Shown: positions 27,175-35,787, numbered from the stretch's first letter. The stretch is DNA of 64,000 nucleotides from Bacteroidota bacterium (GCA_947479455.1 CANJZE010000016.1:42332-106331), one strand, 5' to 3'. Translations and numbers: made by a program. The notes: generated by a model not told the origin, from the sequence alone.

Positions 27175-28119
27175 ATGAGCAAAAAAATTCTTGTCCTTTA
27201 TTATTCTCAAACCGGTCAGCTTACTGAGATTGTAGAAAATTTTGTATTGGGATTAAAGTCCCCTTTTGTTTCATCCCGCCTTTCTGAGCGGGAAGGGGAT
27301 TTAGGGGTGGTTGAAGTTGTTCGCGCTAAACCAAAAAACGATTTTGCTTTTCCGTGGACATCGGAAAGATTTTTTGATGCCATGCCTGAAACCGTTTTGG
27401 CTATTCCTGCTCCAATAGAAAAGATTGAACTGAAAGAAGCGAAATACGATTTAGTAGTGTTCGCTTATCAGCCCTGGTATTTAAGTTTGAGCATTCCTGC
27501 CAATTCAATTTTAGCGACAGATGAAGTGAAGAAGATTTTGAAAGACACACCGGTGGTTACTTTAATTGGTGCGCGGAATATGTGGCTGAGTTCGCAAGAG
27601 AAACTGAAAAAAATTTTGAAAGAAGCTGGAGCAAATCTTGTCGGAAATATTGCGCTGGTTGATAGAAACCAAAACTCCATAAGTGCTATTACTATTCTGC
27701 ATTGGATGATGAACGGCAAGAAGGACAGCTATCTCGGTATTTTTCCAAAGCCCGGAGTTTCGGATGAAGACATCAGTAACACAAAGGTTTTTGGCAAAAC
27801 AGTTTTAGAGTTTTTGCAGAAAGTAAATTTTGATGGACTGCAACAACAACTCGTATACCAAAACGCGGTGGATATAAAACCAGATTACATGATTATTGAA
27901 AAACTTGCTCCGCGTTTGTTTTTAATTTGGGCGAACTTCATTAGCAAACGAAAGAACCGCACAGCTTGGTTGGTGGTCTATAAGTATTACCTCTTATTTG
28001 CTTTGTTCATTATTGCACCAATTGTATTGACGGTTAATGCGATTTTGTTCAGACCGTTTATGAGGAATAAAATTCGGGAGAAGAAAAAATATTATGAGGG
28101 AGTTGGAATGATGGAATAA
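27175..28119 (+). CDS. darA: Dialkylresorcinol-forming enzyme, DarA-like (flavodoxin-like N-terminus)
   Basis: A 314-residue protein resembling the conserved DarA of Bacteroidota flexirubin/dialkylresorcinol loci. ILVLYYSQTGQLTEIVENFV (about 5-24) is a flavodoxin-type nucleotide-binding start; KNDFAFPWTSERFFDAMPE and VVFAYQPWYLSLSIPANSIL follow. A hydrophobic helix YYLLFALFIIAPIVLTVNAI (about 275-294) suggests membrane association. DarA works with DarB to form the resorcinol ring from two beta-keto acyl precursors. Residues about 27-46 (SPFVSSRLSEREGDLG region) are encoded by a G/C-rich inverted repeat at 27255-27310 and look inserted in frame. The last residues (VGMME) and stop are encoded by a second repeat arm. 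First gene of the cluster. Confidence 0.82.
   Translation: MSKKILVLYYSQTGQLTEIVENFVLGLKSPFVSSRLSEREGDLGVVEVVRAKPKNDFAFPWTSERFFDAMPETVLAIPAPIEKIELKEAKYDLVVFAYQPWYLSLSIPANSILATDEVKKILKDTPVVTLIGARNMWLSSQEKLKKILKEAGANLVGNIALVDRNQNSISAITILHWMMNGKKDSYLGIFPKPGVSDEDISNTKVFGKTVLEFLQKVNFDGLQQQLVYQNAVDIKPDYMIIEKLAPRLFLIWANFISKRKNRTAWLVVYKYYLLFALFIIAPIVLTVNAILFRPFMRNKIREKKKYYEGVGMME
27255..27310. repeat. Inverted repeat embedded in frame in darA
   Basis: Nested inverted arms: AAGTCCCC and CATCCCGCC on the left, GAGCGGGAAGGGGATTTAGGGG-type sequence on the right, folding around TTTCTGA. The words (CCCCTAAATCC type) are like those dispersed in intergenic DNA of Bacteroidota. It spans codons 27-46 of darA without breaking the frame. 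Confidence 0.8.
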
Positions 28120-28180
28120 TGGAAGATTGGAAAGGCAAGACCTGTATTCCATCCATCATGCCAATATTCCATCATTCCAA
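28104..28180. repeat. Word hairpin after darA (8-bp words)
   Basis: The left arm repeats GGAATGAT, GGAATAAT, GGAAGATT; the right arm carries the reverse complement, with the outer 16 bp perfectly paired. The darA stop codon lies within the left arm. Confidence 0.86.
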
Positions 28181-28225
28181 AATTTCAAACAAAAAACGAA
28201 TTTGTAACTATAACATTACACACAC

Positions 28226-29914
28226 ATGAATAACGCACAACAACATTACGATGTAATTATTCTCGGTGGAGGACTTGCAGGTCTTACACTTTCCATTCAG
28301 CTAAAAAGAAAGAAACCGGATATTAAAATTCTCGTTCTCGAAAGAAGAAAAGAGAACGCGCCAAAGGCGGCACACAAAGTTGGCGAGTCAACGGTTGAGT
28401 TAGCAAGCTACTACTACCGCGAAATAATTGGTGAAAAAGAATATTTAGAAAAACATGAGCTGCCGAAATACGGTTTGCGTTTCTTTTTCAAATCGCACAC
28501 CAAAGAAATAATTGAATCGCGTGTAGAACTCGGTCCGCGCAAATGGCTTTACACCCCCAGCCATCAGTTAGACAGAGGCACTTTCGAAAATCATCTCGCA
28601 TCGCGCACACAGGAATACGGCACCGAATTTTTGTTAGATGCTTTTGTAAAAGATGTAGAGTTTGGCAAAGATCAAAGCACAGTTAATTACAAACATAAAG
28701 GCGAAGAAGTGAAAGCAACCTGCCGTTGGGTAGCCGATGCAACAAGCCGCCACAGTTTTTTAAAACGCAAACTTGGTTTCGAAAAACCAATGGACCATGC
28801 AGTAAATGCGGTGTGGTGGAGATTGCGCGGTGTAATTGATATTACCGATTGGAGCCAGAGCGAAGAATGGAAAAATTATCCCGAGGTGAAGCTGCGTTAC
28901 TTAAGCACTGTTCACTTTCTCGATAAAGGATATTGGGTTTGGGTTATTCCTTTGGGGACAAAAAATACGAGCATAGGCATTGTTGCCGACCCGGCCGTGC
29001 ATCCGTTTGAAACTTTCGACACGTATGAAAAATCGTTGGAGTGGTTGAAAATAAACGAACCGCTTTGCTACAAAATGCTTGAACCCGAAACACCCAACAA
29101 AATGGATTTCAAAATATTGAAACACTTTGCGCACCACAGCGGTCGCTTGTATGATGGCGGTATGCGTTGGGGCGTAACCGGAGAAGCCGGAGCATTTCAC
29201 GATCCGTTCTATTCACCAGGCAGCGATTTTATTGCGATGAATAATACTTGGTTGAGCGACTTAATTCTTCGCGAACTTGGTGGAGAAGATGTGCAGTTCC
29301 GCGCGGAGATTTACGAGCAAACACATTTGGGTTTAGTGGATAGCTGGATTCCTATTTACCAAAACAAATATTTGCTGATGGGTAATGCGCAGGTAATGAG
29401 CACAAAAATTTTGTGGGATTGGGCTATCTATTGGGCCGTGCCTGCATTGCTTTTCACCAACAATGCATTTACCGATTTACGCACGCTTAAAAATTTATTC
29501 GGCAACGAAAATGCGCTGGGTCATAAGTTCCGCAAAATTCACGAGCAGATGCAAAAGCTGTTTATGGACTGGCAGCCGTTCGACACAGAAATTTTCGAAA
29601 ACAAATTTGTTGACCCGATTGACCTCAGCTACATGCTCGACTTTCAAACCAATATCACACAACAGCATGGCGATAAGTTGTTAGAGAAAATTGGAGAAAA
29701 TATTTCTGTTCTCGAAAAAGTAGCGGCAGAAATTTTCCGCAGAGTAAGCCACCATGCCAAAGGAACATCATTGGATATGGCAGTGAATCCTTACACTATG
29801 AGTTTAGAAAATCCTGTGTCTGATAGCAACGAAGCTCTCAACGTTCCTCGCGATGAAAAAATTATAAAGGATGTGGATGTGCTTTGGTTTTATGGGGAAA
29901 CACAACCGGCTTAA
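28226..29914 (+). CDS. FAD-dependent halogenase-like oxidoreductase
   Basis: A 562-residue flavoprotein of the tryptophan-halogenase superfamily. The FAD-binding IILGGGLAGLTLS is at about 11-23. KVGESTVELASYY (starting at Lys51) carries the Lys at the position of the catalytic chloramine-forming lysine of halogenases, and GYWVWVIPLG (about 235-244) matches their WxWxIP motif. AFHDPFYSPGSDF (about 327-339) lies at the second FAD contact. Length fits. Being inside the DAR cluster, it could chlorinate the resorcinol ring, as chlorinated flexirubin-type pigments are known; a different hydroxylase-like role is possible. No flavin reductase is adjacent. Confidence 0.8.
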   Translation: MNNAQQHYDVIILGGGLAGLTLSIQLKRKKPDIKILVLERRKENAPKAAHKVGESTVELASYYYREIIGEKEYLEKHELPKYGLRFFFKSHTKEIIESRVELGPRKWLYTPSHQLDRGTFENHLASRTQEYGTEFLLDAFVKDVEFGKDQSTVNYKHKGEEVKATCRWVADATSRHSFLKRKLGFEKPMDHAVNAVWWRLRGVIDITDWSQSEEWKNYPEVKLRYLSTVHFLDKGYWVWVIPLGTKNTSIGIVADPAVHPFETFDTYEKSLEWLKINEPLCYKMLEPETPNKMDFKILKHFAHHSGRLYDGGMRWGVTGEAGAFHDPFYSPGSDFIAMNNTWLSDLILRELGGEDVQFRAEIYEQTHLGLVDSWIPIYQNKYLLMGNAQVMSTKILWDWAIYWAVPALLFTNNAFTDLRTLKNLFGNENALGHKFRKIHEQMQKLFMDWQPFDTEIFENKFVDPIDLSYMLDFQTNITQQHGDKLLEKIGENISVLEKVAAEIFRRVSHHAKGTSLDMAVNPYTMSLENPVSDSNEALNVPRDEKIIKDVDVLWFYGETQPA

Positions 29915-29920
29915 AGAATC

Positions 29921-30778
29921 ATGAGCGTGGAAAATTCTGTTCAAGGTAAAATGGAAACCATTCAGAATACATTTCTGCGTGTGCAGGATATTTTTTTTGA
30001 ATCACCCGATTGGAAACGGCATGTGGCAGAATTAGAATCTACCGATATTGAATTTCGTTCAATTGCTTTTGAATCTGCTTCCATGAGTATTGCTTTAGAA
30101 GATTTAAAGCAAGGCGAACAACTCACTAATTGGTTTCGGTTTTTAAATGAAGCAGCATCGGCTCATACTACACAAGTGCATGTTGGTTTAGGTTGGGCGT
30201 TGGCACAGCAATTGAAAAATCCAATCACTTATTTACCGGAATTAAATCCAATGATGCGCTATCGTGTTTTAGATGGCTATGGTTATTACGAAGGAATATT
30301 CAGACGCAGAAGAAGCATCATTAATCATTTAAAGCTTGCTGTTGAAAATGCAGTTGCATCCGGTGCGATTGACCAAGGCATTGGAAGAAGCATTTGGTAT
30401 TTGAACAAAGGAATTGTTGCTGATACAAAAACTATGATAGAAGGATTTGCAGTTGAACGGCACAAAGATTTATGGCGCGGTTTGGGAATTGCAATCGCGT
30501 ATGTGGGTGGCTGCGATAAAGAAATGTTACAAGATATTTTTTCAAAATCTGATTCTTACAAAACACAATTAGCCACAGGTGCGGTAATGGCATTAGTCAG
30601 TCGCGATGCTGCAAAATATATTTCTACCGATACAGAACTTGCCTGTAAAGTTTTCTGCAACAAAACGGCAGAACAAATTCTGGAACTCAACTATTCCATT
30701 AAAAGCAAGATAGATTTAAAACATGCCAATGCTTATTGCAATTGGGTGACTGCGCTAGAAAACACAATAGCTCGGTAA
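29921..30778 (+). CDS. DUF1702-like protein
   Basis: A 285-residue cytoplasmic protein without membrane helices. Segments HVGLGWALAQQ (about 86-96), VLDGYGYYEGIFRRRR (about 118-133), DQGIGRSIWYLNKG (about 154-167) and DLWRGLGIAIAYVGGCDKE (about 186-204) match what I recall of DUF1702, a family of unknown function best known from enediyne polyketide loci. It follows the halogenase-like gene by 6 bp and so is probably translated with it. A role in polyketide-type tailoring or carrier of lipid chains is speculative. The family call rests on recall of motifs, not a search. Confidence 0.6.
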   Translation: MSVENSVQGKMETIQNTFLRVQDIFFESPDWKRHVAELESTDIEFRSIAFESASMSIALEDLKQGEQLTNWFRFLNEAASAHTTQVHVGLGWALAQQLKNPITYLPELNPMMRYRVLDGYGYYEGIFRRRRSIINHLKLAVENAVASGAIDQGIGRSIWYLNKGIVADTKTMIEGFAVERHKDLWRGLGIAIAYVGGCDKEMLQDIFSKSDSYKTQLATGAVMALVSRDAAKYISTDTELACKVFCNKTAEQILELNYSIKSKIDLKHANAYCNWVTALENTIAR

Positions 30779-30839
30779 CAGGGTAAGAAAATCGGCAATC
30801 TGGCCTTCTCAAAAAGTAGTTTAGTATCACTTAAATATT

Positions 30840-30847
30840 TATGTTCG
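30840..30847 (+). promoter_or_regulatory. Possible -7 element upstream of darB
   Basis: TATGTTCG followed by CGCTC lies 35 bp before the darB start in a 104-bp gap, resembling the -7 and GC-rich start region of other promoters here. The expected TTTG at the -33 position is poorly matched, so this is tentative. Confidence 0.35.
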
Positions 30848-30882
30848 CGCTCTTAAATTTCGAATTGATTAACCCGCAGTAA

Positions 30883-32031
30883 ATGTCTTTGAAGCAAGTT
30901 TATATAAACCGCGCTGCTCACTTTTTTCCAAACAATCCTATTTCAAACGATGAAATAGAGAGCTATTTGGGATTGGTGAATGGTAAACCATCGCGTTCAA
31001 GAAGCATTGTTCTTCGCAACAACGGCATTAAGCGTAGATTCTACGCTTTGGAGAAAGGCGGGAAGTCAACGCACACCAACGCGCAAATGGTTTCGTTAGC
31101 CGTTCGTGAACTTTTCAAAAACAATCCTGAAGAATTAAAAACAATTCAATTACTAAGTTGCGGAACTTCATCACCCGACCAGGTGATGCCTTCGCATGGT
31201 GTAATGGTGCATGGCTGGTTACCCGAGACTGGTGCTATTGAAGTGCTGACTCCCTCCGGAAATTGTTGTGCTGGAATGCAAGCCTTGAAGTATGCTTACC
31301 TATCCATTAAAAGTGGTGAGGTTCAAAAAGCGGTGACTGCTGGCTCTGAAAGAACTTCAAAACTAATGTGCGCCTCTTCGTTTGAAGAAGAAGCGAAACA
31401 ATTAGCCGCATTGGAAGAGAATCCGAACCTTGCTTTCGAAAAAGATTTTTTGCGTTGGATGTTGAGTGACGGTGCCGGTGCATTTTTGGTTTCTGATAAG
31501 AAAAATGAAACCGGTGTTTCATTGCGTATTGAGTGGATGGAAAGTTCATCGTATGCGCATCTAGTAGAAACCTGTATGTATCAAGGTGGCGATAAATTGC
31601 CCGATGGTTCTTTGAAGAGCTACATGGAATTTTCTGCTGAAGAAATTACGGGTAAATCTGTTTTTGCTATGAAACAGGATGTGCGTTTGCTGGATGAACA
31701 CATTATTGACTTAGGCTATCAGACATTAAAAGGAATTATTGACAAACACAACCTCAATACCGCGGCACTCGATTTTTTCCTTCCTCATATTTCTAGTGAA
31801 TTTTTCAGGAAGAAAATAGCTGCAAAATTGGAAGAGATGCAAATTGGAATTCCGCACGAGAAATGGTTCAGCAACTTGACCGAAGTTGGAAATGTAGGAG
31901 CCGGTTCCATTTATTTAATGATTGATGAATTGTTGAGCAAAGGCAAATTGCAAAAAGGACAAAAGCTGTTACTTATGGTTCCGGAAAGTGCGCGCTTCGC
32001 ATATGTGTATGCGTATCTCACCGTGTGCTAA
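30883..32031 (+). CDS. darB: Ketoacyl synthase III-like, DarB-type dialkylresorcinol synthase
   Basis: A 382-residue thiolase-fold KAS III homologue. The start (KQVYINRAAHFFPNNPISND, about 4-23) and the NGIKRRFYAL stretch (about 47-56) are typical of DarB. The catalytic Cys is in PSGNCCAGMQAL (about 126-137), the His in FLPHISSEF (about 301-309), and the Asn in EVGNVGAGSIYLM (about 334-346). DarB condenses two beta-ketoacyl thioesters to a cyclohexenone that is then aromatised with DarA. It is preceded by a gap with a possible promoter and followed by an inverted repeat that begins at its stop codon. Confidence 0.88.
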   Translation: MSLKQVYINRAAHFFPNNPISNDEIESYLGLVNGKPSRSRSIVLRNNGIKRRFYALEKGGKSTHTNAQMVSLAVRELFKNNPEELKTIQLLSCGTSSPDQVMPSHGVMVHGWLPETGAIEVLTPSGNCCAGMQALKYAYLSIKSGEVQKAVTAGSERTSKLMCASSFEEEAKQLAALEENPNLAFEKDFLRWMLSDGAGAFLVSDKKNETGVSLRIEWMESSSYAHLVETCMYQGGDKLPDGSLKSYMEFSAEEITGKSVFAMKQDVRLLDEHIIDLGYQTLKGIIDKHNLNTAALDFFLPHISSEFFRKKIAAKLEEMQIGIPHEKWFSNLTEVGNVGAGSIYLMIDELLSKGKLQKGQKLLLMVPESARFAYVYAYLTVC

Positions 32032-32179
32032 TTACGCTGTGCGTGCTTCGCAACGATTACACAGATAAAGGCAATTGATAAAGACAGTTCGATAAATGCA
32101 AAATAAAAACCAGAATTTCTCTATTGTATTAGCTGCGAAATCAACGGTTGTTATCCGTGTAATCATCGCGCAGCGTAAT
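32031..32179. repeat. Long inverted repeat between darB and the next gene
   Basis: The ends ATTACGCTGTGCG and GCGCAGCGTAAT and the inner parts CGATTACACAGATAA and TTATCCGTGTAATCAT pair, enclosing an A/T-rich loop of about 80 nt. The left arm overlaps the last base of the darB stop codon. Confidence 0.85.
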
Positions 32180-32190
32180 TGTATTTCAAT

Positions 32191-32613
32191 ATGAAGCAAA
32201 GCGAAATTCCTCAAGACCCCTCTCCGCTTGATAAGTTTACCAAAGAAGTTTGTTATGCGGTGGATGAAAAAGGTGATTATACCACTGCGTTAAGTCGCGG
32301 CTGGCAGGTAAAAGCCGATGCACTTGGTATTACTTGGGAAGAGGCACAAGCACGAACTGCGAATGCTCGCGAAAAAGTAAAGAACGGTGAAGCTTCTCCT
32401 ATTTTATTTTTCATGGAATTGAACATGATGGACTTGCCGATTGTTGCCGCTTATACTGGTTTTTGGCAATGGACTATCAAGCGACACTTGAAGCCTAATG
32501 TCTTCAAAAATCTTTCGGATAAAAAGTTGCAGAAATATGCCGAGGTGTTTGATGTAACTATAATTGAGTTAAAGAATTTTTCACCGCAGATTGCACAGAT
32601 AAACAAAGATTAA
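32191..32613 (+). CDS. Conserved small protein of DAR/flexirubin-type loci
   Basis: A 140-residue protein from the ATG at 32191; the TTG at 32179 lies within the preceding repeat arm and is less likely. Function unknown. The text SPLDKFTKEVCYAVDEKGDY (about 11-30) and GWQVKADALGITWEEA (about 37-52) are reminiscent of small proteins found beside darA/darB in other Bacteroidota. The C-terminal LSDKKLQKYAEVFDVTIIEL resembles the last two helices of an XRE-type helix-turn-helix domain, so a regulatory or partner-binding role is possible. Its last about ten residues (PQIAQINKD) and stop are encoded by the left arm of the repeat at 32583. Confidence 0.7.
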   Translation: MKQSEIPQDPSPLDKFTKEVCYAVDEKGDYTTALSRGWQVKADALGITWEEAQARTANAREKVKNGEASPILFFMELNMMDLPIVAAYTGFWQWTIKRHLKPNVFKNLSDKKLQKYAEVFDVTIIELKNFSPQIAQINKD

Positions 32614-32645
32614 ATTCTCAGCGTTTATCCGCGTTCATCTGTGGT
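32583..32645. repeat. Word hairpin (10-bp words, CAGATTxCAC type)
   Basis: The left arm has three 10-bp words (ACCGCAGATT, GCACAGATAA, ACAAAGATTA); the right arm is the reverse complement of ACCACAGATGAACGCGGATA-type sequence. It overlaps the 3' end of the upstream gene. Confidence 0.88.
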
Positions 32646-32661
32646 AAACCTGATTTGAAAC

Positions 32662-33672
32662 ATGCAATTAGACTTTCAACATATTCAAGCAGCTCATTGC
32701 GAAAACGGAGTTACAACCAATTTGTTACGCCACATGGGAATTCATCAAATTACCGAGCCATTAGCTTTCGGTATTGGTGCAGGAATTTTTTACATCCATA
32801 TTCCTTTCTTAAAAATAAGTGGCGGACCTGCAATTTCTTTTCGCACTATGCCGGGGCAGATTTTCACGCGCACTTGCAGCGCACTCGGTGTAAAAATTGA
32901 GCGCAAAACTTTCAGCAGTAAAGAAAAAGCGCAACTTTTTTTAGATGATTGTTTGGCGAAAGGTCAACCTGCCGGTTGTCAAGTAGGCGTTTACCACCTT
33001 ACTTATTTTCCAAAAGAATTTCGCTTTCATTTCAATGCGCACAATCTGGTTGTTTACGGAAAAGAAAACGACACTTATTTAGTAAGCGACCCGGTAATGG
33101 AAACCGTTACAACAATTTCAGCATACGATTTAGAGCGCGTACGTTTTGCCAAAGGCGCTCTTGCACCTAACGGACAAATTTACTTCCCAAAAACAAGCGA
33201 ACCGGTTTCAGAAGAACGGATTAAGAAGGGAATTATAAAAGGCATTAAACACGCCTCATGGTTTATGACGGAGACACCGGTGCCGATTTTAGGTGTTGCC
33301 GGAATTCGCTTTACTGCCGGAAGAATTAAAACATGGCGCGAAAGTTTAGGAGTGCGCAGAGGTGGTTTGTACCTTGCGCAATTGGTTCGCATGGGTGAGG
33401 AAATAGGAACTGGTGGTGCTGGATTTCGTTTTGTGTATGCCGCATTTTTGCAACAAGCACACCCGTTTGTAAAGAAGGATGAGTTGTTAGAAATGTCGAA
33501 ACAGTTTACTGCCATTGGCGATTTGTGGCGCGCATCTTCTGTGCAAGCATCAGGAATTTATAAAGGCAGAATAACCGAACAACAGGATTTTAATGTAATG
33601 GGCGATATGCTTTTGAATATTGCCGAAAAGGAAAAGGCCGCATTTAAAGCTTTGTATAAAATCAAGTGGTAA
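32662..33672 (+). CDS. BtrH N-terminal domain-like protein (acyltransferase-type)
   Basis: A 336-residue protein related to BtrH, the papain-like acyl transferase of butirosin synthesis. The candidate nucleophile Cys is in AAHCENGVTTNLLRH (about Cys13), a candidate His in HFNAHNLVVYGK (about 126-137), and Asp in TYLVSDPVMETV (about 142-153). The C-terminal half (about 200-330) is helical and of the DUF4872 kind. In DAR loci this gene is regular and may attach or release the acyl chain during dialkylresorcinol or flexirubin ester assembly; the reaction is not established. Its stop overlaps the start region of the ABC ATPase gene. Confidence 0.8.
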   Translation: MQLDFQHIQAAHCENGVTTNLLRHMGIHQITEPLAFGIGAGIFYIHIPFLKISGGPAISFRTMPGQIFTRTCSALGVKIERKTFSSKEKAQLFLDDCLAKGQPAGCQVGVYHLTYFPKEFRFHFNAHNLVVYGKENDTYLVSDPVMETVTTISAYDLERVRFAKGALAPNGQIYFPKTSEPVSEERIKKGIIKGIKHASWFMTETPVPILGVAGIRFTAGRIKTWRESLGVRRGGLYLAQLVRMGEEIGTGGAGFRFVYAAFLQQAHPFVKKDELLEMSKQFTAIGDLWRASSVQASGIYKGRITEQQDFNVMGDMLLNIAEKEKAAFKALYKIKW

Positions 33673-33674
33673 GT

Positions 33675-34421
33675 ATGGAATCTGCAGCCATTCAAATTCA
33701 GAATCTCAACTTTCAATATGCCGAAAACTCAGGAGTAGTTTTCAAAGATTTCAATTTGCATATTGCTGCTGGTGAACGCTTTGGTTTGCTCGGACCCAAC
33801 GGTGCAGGAAAAACCACGCTAATGAATTTGATGACCGGTGTGCTTCAAGCTAAAAGCGGCAGCATTAAACTTCTGGGCAAAGAAATTTCGGAAGATAAAG
33901 ATGTAAAAAAGCTATTCGGTTTTGCTCCGCAACATCATTCATTTTATCAGGAATTATCGCCAACAGAAAATTTAGAATTCTTTGGCGCTTGGGCGGGACT
34001 GAACAAAAAAAAAATTAAAGAGCGCACTAAAGAATTATTAGAAGTTCTAGGTTTAAGTCACGTAGCCGATAAACCTGTTTCAAAGTTTTCGGGGGGAATG
34101 AAAAACCGTGTGAACCTTGCCATTGGTGTAGTTCATCGTCCGCAAATTTTATTTCTTGATGAACCAACTACCGGTGTAGATGTGCAAACGCGCCATGCTA
34201 TTGTTGACTACCTTAAAGAACTGAACAAGGCAGGAACAACTTTGATTTATACTTCGCACCATTTAACCGAAGCAGAATCGCTTTGCACTAAGGTAGCGTT
34301 GATAGATGAAGGAAAAATAATTGCGCAGAACGATTTGCAAACTCTTTTGGAGGAACACAAACAGGACGGACTCGAAGGATTATTTTTAAACTTAACCGGA
34401 AGGTCGTATCGCGATTCATAA
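33675..34421 (+). CDS. ABC transporter ATP-binding protein
   Basis: A 248-residue ABC ATPase when started at ATG 33675; the GTG at 33666 would overlap the previous gene. Walker A GPNGAGKTT is at about 37-45, Q-loop FGFAPQHH at about 78-85, signature FSGGMKNR at about 133-140 and Walker B ILFLDEPTTG at about 153-162, followed by the switch His in YTSHHLTEAE. It pairs with the ABC-2 permease, whose start overlaps its stop, and probably exports the DAR/flexirubin product or a precursor to the envelope. Cytoplasmic face of the inner membrane. Confidence 0.93.
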   Translation: MESAAIQIQNLNFQYAENSGVVFKDFNLHIAAGERFGLLGPNGAGKTTLMNLMTGVLQAKSGSIKLLGKEISEDKDVKKLFGFAPQHHSFYQELSPTENLEFFGAWAGLNKKKIKERTKELLEVLGLSHVADKPVSKFSGGMKNRVNLAIGVVHRPQILFLDEPTTGVDVQTRHAIVDYLKELNKAGTTLIYTSHHLTEAESLCTKVALIDEGKIIAQNDLQTLLEEHKQDGLEGLFLNLTGRSYRDS

Positions 34422-35707
34422 TGTATAAACTCTACACCGCCATACTAAAAGAACTCCGCATTATGCTTCGCGACAAAGCTGCATTGGCGGTTATGTTCCT
34501 TATGCCGGTGCTGTTAGTGGTGGTCATCACCAGCATACAGAACAGCAGTTTGAAAATGATAAACGATAACACGGTGCCGATGCTCGTGTGCAACCGCGAT
34601 GGTGGCGAAAGCAGTTTGCAGTTTATTGATGCGCTGAAAAAAATCGGCATGTTCGATTTGCAAAAGGCAGATTCCTCGATTACCGATAAACAACTTACTG
34701 ATTCCATGCACGCTAAGGATGCATTAATTGCTGTTGTTGTGCCTCAAGGATTTTCTTCCGCCTTAAAATCAAAATCGCAAAACATTACCGGTAAGGCGTT
34801 GACAGAATTTGGAATGGCGGTGAACACTCCACAGGATTCTTCGTCCGTAAAAGAAACTCCACCTGTAAGCATGTTTTATAATCCAGTTTTGCAGGAATCA
34901 TTTCGCTTATCAGTGAACGGAGCTTTGAAAAGCGCACAACAGTTCACTGAAAACCGTGCGGTGTTGCAGGCTTTGTATCAAGCTATGAGCAACAAAAAAT
35001 TGCCTGATAGTTTAGAGCAACAAATCTTAAACAACAAATCGAGCATCGATCAAATTCCTACGGCTAAAGACGGCAGCCGCAAGATTCCGAATGCCACACA
35101 ACACAACGTTCCGGCATGGACCATCTTCGCGATGTTCTTTATCGTGGTATCGCTAAGCACCAATGTGGTGAAAGAAAAAATCAGCGGCAGTTTTATTCGG
35201 CTAAAAACTTTGCCAACCAGTTTCATTTTAAATTTAGCGGCTAAGCAAATTACTTACATAGTAGTTACGCTCGCGCAAGTGCTTGTTATTTTTTCGCTCG
35301 GCATATTTTTATTTCCGCACATCGCCTTACCTAAATTAGTGTTACCCGAAAACTTGGGCTCATTGTTTTTAGTATCCTTAGCCTGCGGCTGGTGTGCCGT
35401 AAGCTATGGCGTGCTCATTGGTGTTTATGCCAAAAGTATGGAACAAGCCATCGGCTTTGGTGCAGTATCAGTAGTAATTCTTGCCGCTATCGGAGGTATT
35501 GTTGTTCCGAGTTTTGCCATGCCTGAATCGTTACACTTACTTATGAAAATTTCTCCGCTGCATTGGTGCATGGAAGCCTACAATACTTTGTTTTTGGAAA
35601 ATGGATACGTGAAAAATGTTTTGATATCTCTTCTCCCGATATTCGTAATTATTGTTGCGATGCAACTAGCGGCTATACTTGGATTGAAGAAACAACGATT
35701 GATATAA
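34421..35707 (+). CDS. ABC-2 type transporter permease
   Basis: A 428-residue ABC-2 permease. One N-terminal helix (AALAVMFLMPVLLVVVITSI, about 20-39) precedes a soluble extracytoplasmic domain (about 45-220). A helical bundle follows (about 230-425), including IFAMFFIVVSLSTNVV, IVVTLAQVLVIFSLGIFLF, VSLACGWCAVSYGVLIGVY and VISLLPIFVIIVAMQLAAIL. The start ATG overlaps the last base of the ATPase stop, so the two are coupled. As the last gene of the DAR-type cluster it gives export, likely for the lipid-like resorcinol. A bidirectional terminator follows at 35735-35767. Confidence 0.92.
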   Translation: MYKLYTAILKELRIMLRDKAALAVMFLMPVLLVVVITSIQNSSLKMINDNTVPMLVCNRDGGESSLQFIDALKKIGMFDLQKADSSITDKQLTDSMHAKDALIAVVVPQGFSSALKSKSQNITGKALTEFGMAVNTPQDSSSVKETPPVSMFYNPVLQESFRLSVNGALKSAQQFTENRAVLQALYQAMSNKKLPDSLEQQILNNKSSIDQIPTAKDGSRKIPNATQHNVPAWTIFAMFFIVVSLSTNVVKEKISGSFIRLKTLPTSFILNLAAKQITYIVVTLAQVLVIFSLGIFLFPHIALPKLVLPENLGSLFLVSLACGWCAVSYGVLIGVYAKSMEQAIGFGAVSVVILAAIGGIVVPSFAMPESLHLLMKISPLHWCMEAYNTLFLENGYVKNVLISLLPIFVIIVAMQLAAILGLKKQRLI

Positions 35708-35734
35708 TTCTCCATTTGTTCAATTACAGACATA

Positions 35735-35767
35735 AAAAAAGTCCCGCAAAAAATTGGGGGACTTTTT
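35735..35767. terminator. Bidirectional terminator between ABC permease and rpmA
   Basis: Arms AAAAAAGTCCC and GGGACTTTTT lie between two convergent genes. Both strands have a T-run after the stem, so it should end both the DAR operon and the rplU-rpmA operon. Confidence 0.85.
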
Positions 35768-35787
35768 CATTTATGAGTTTTGATAAT

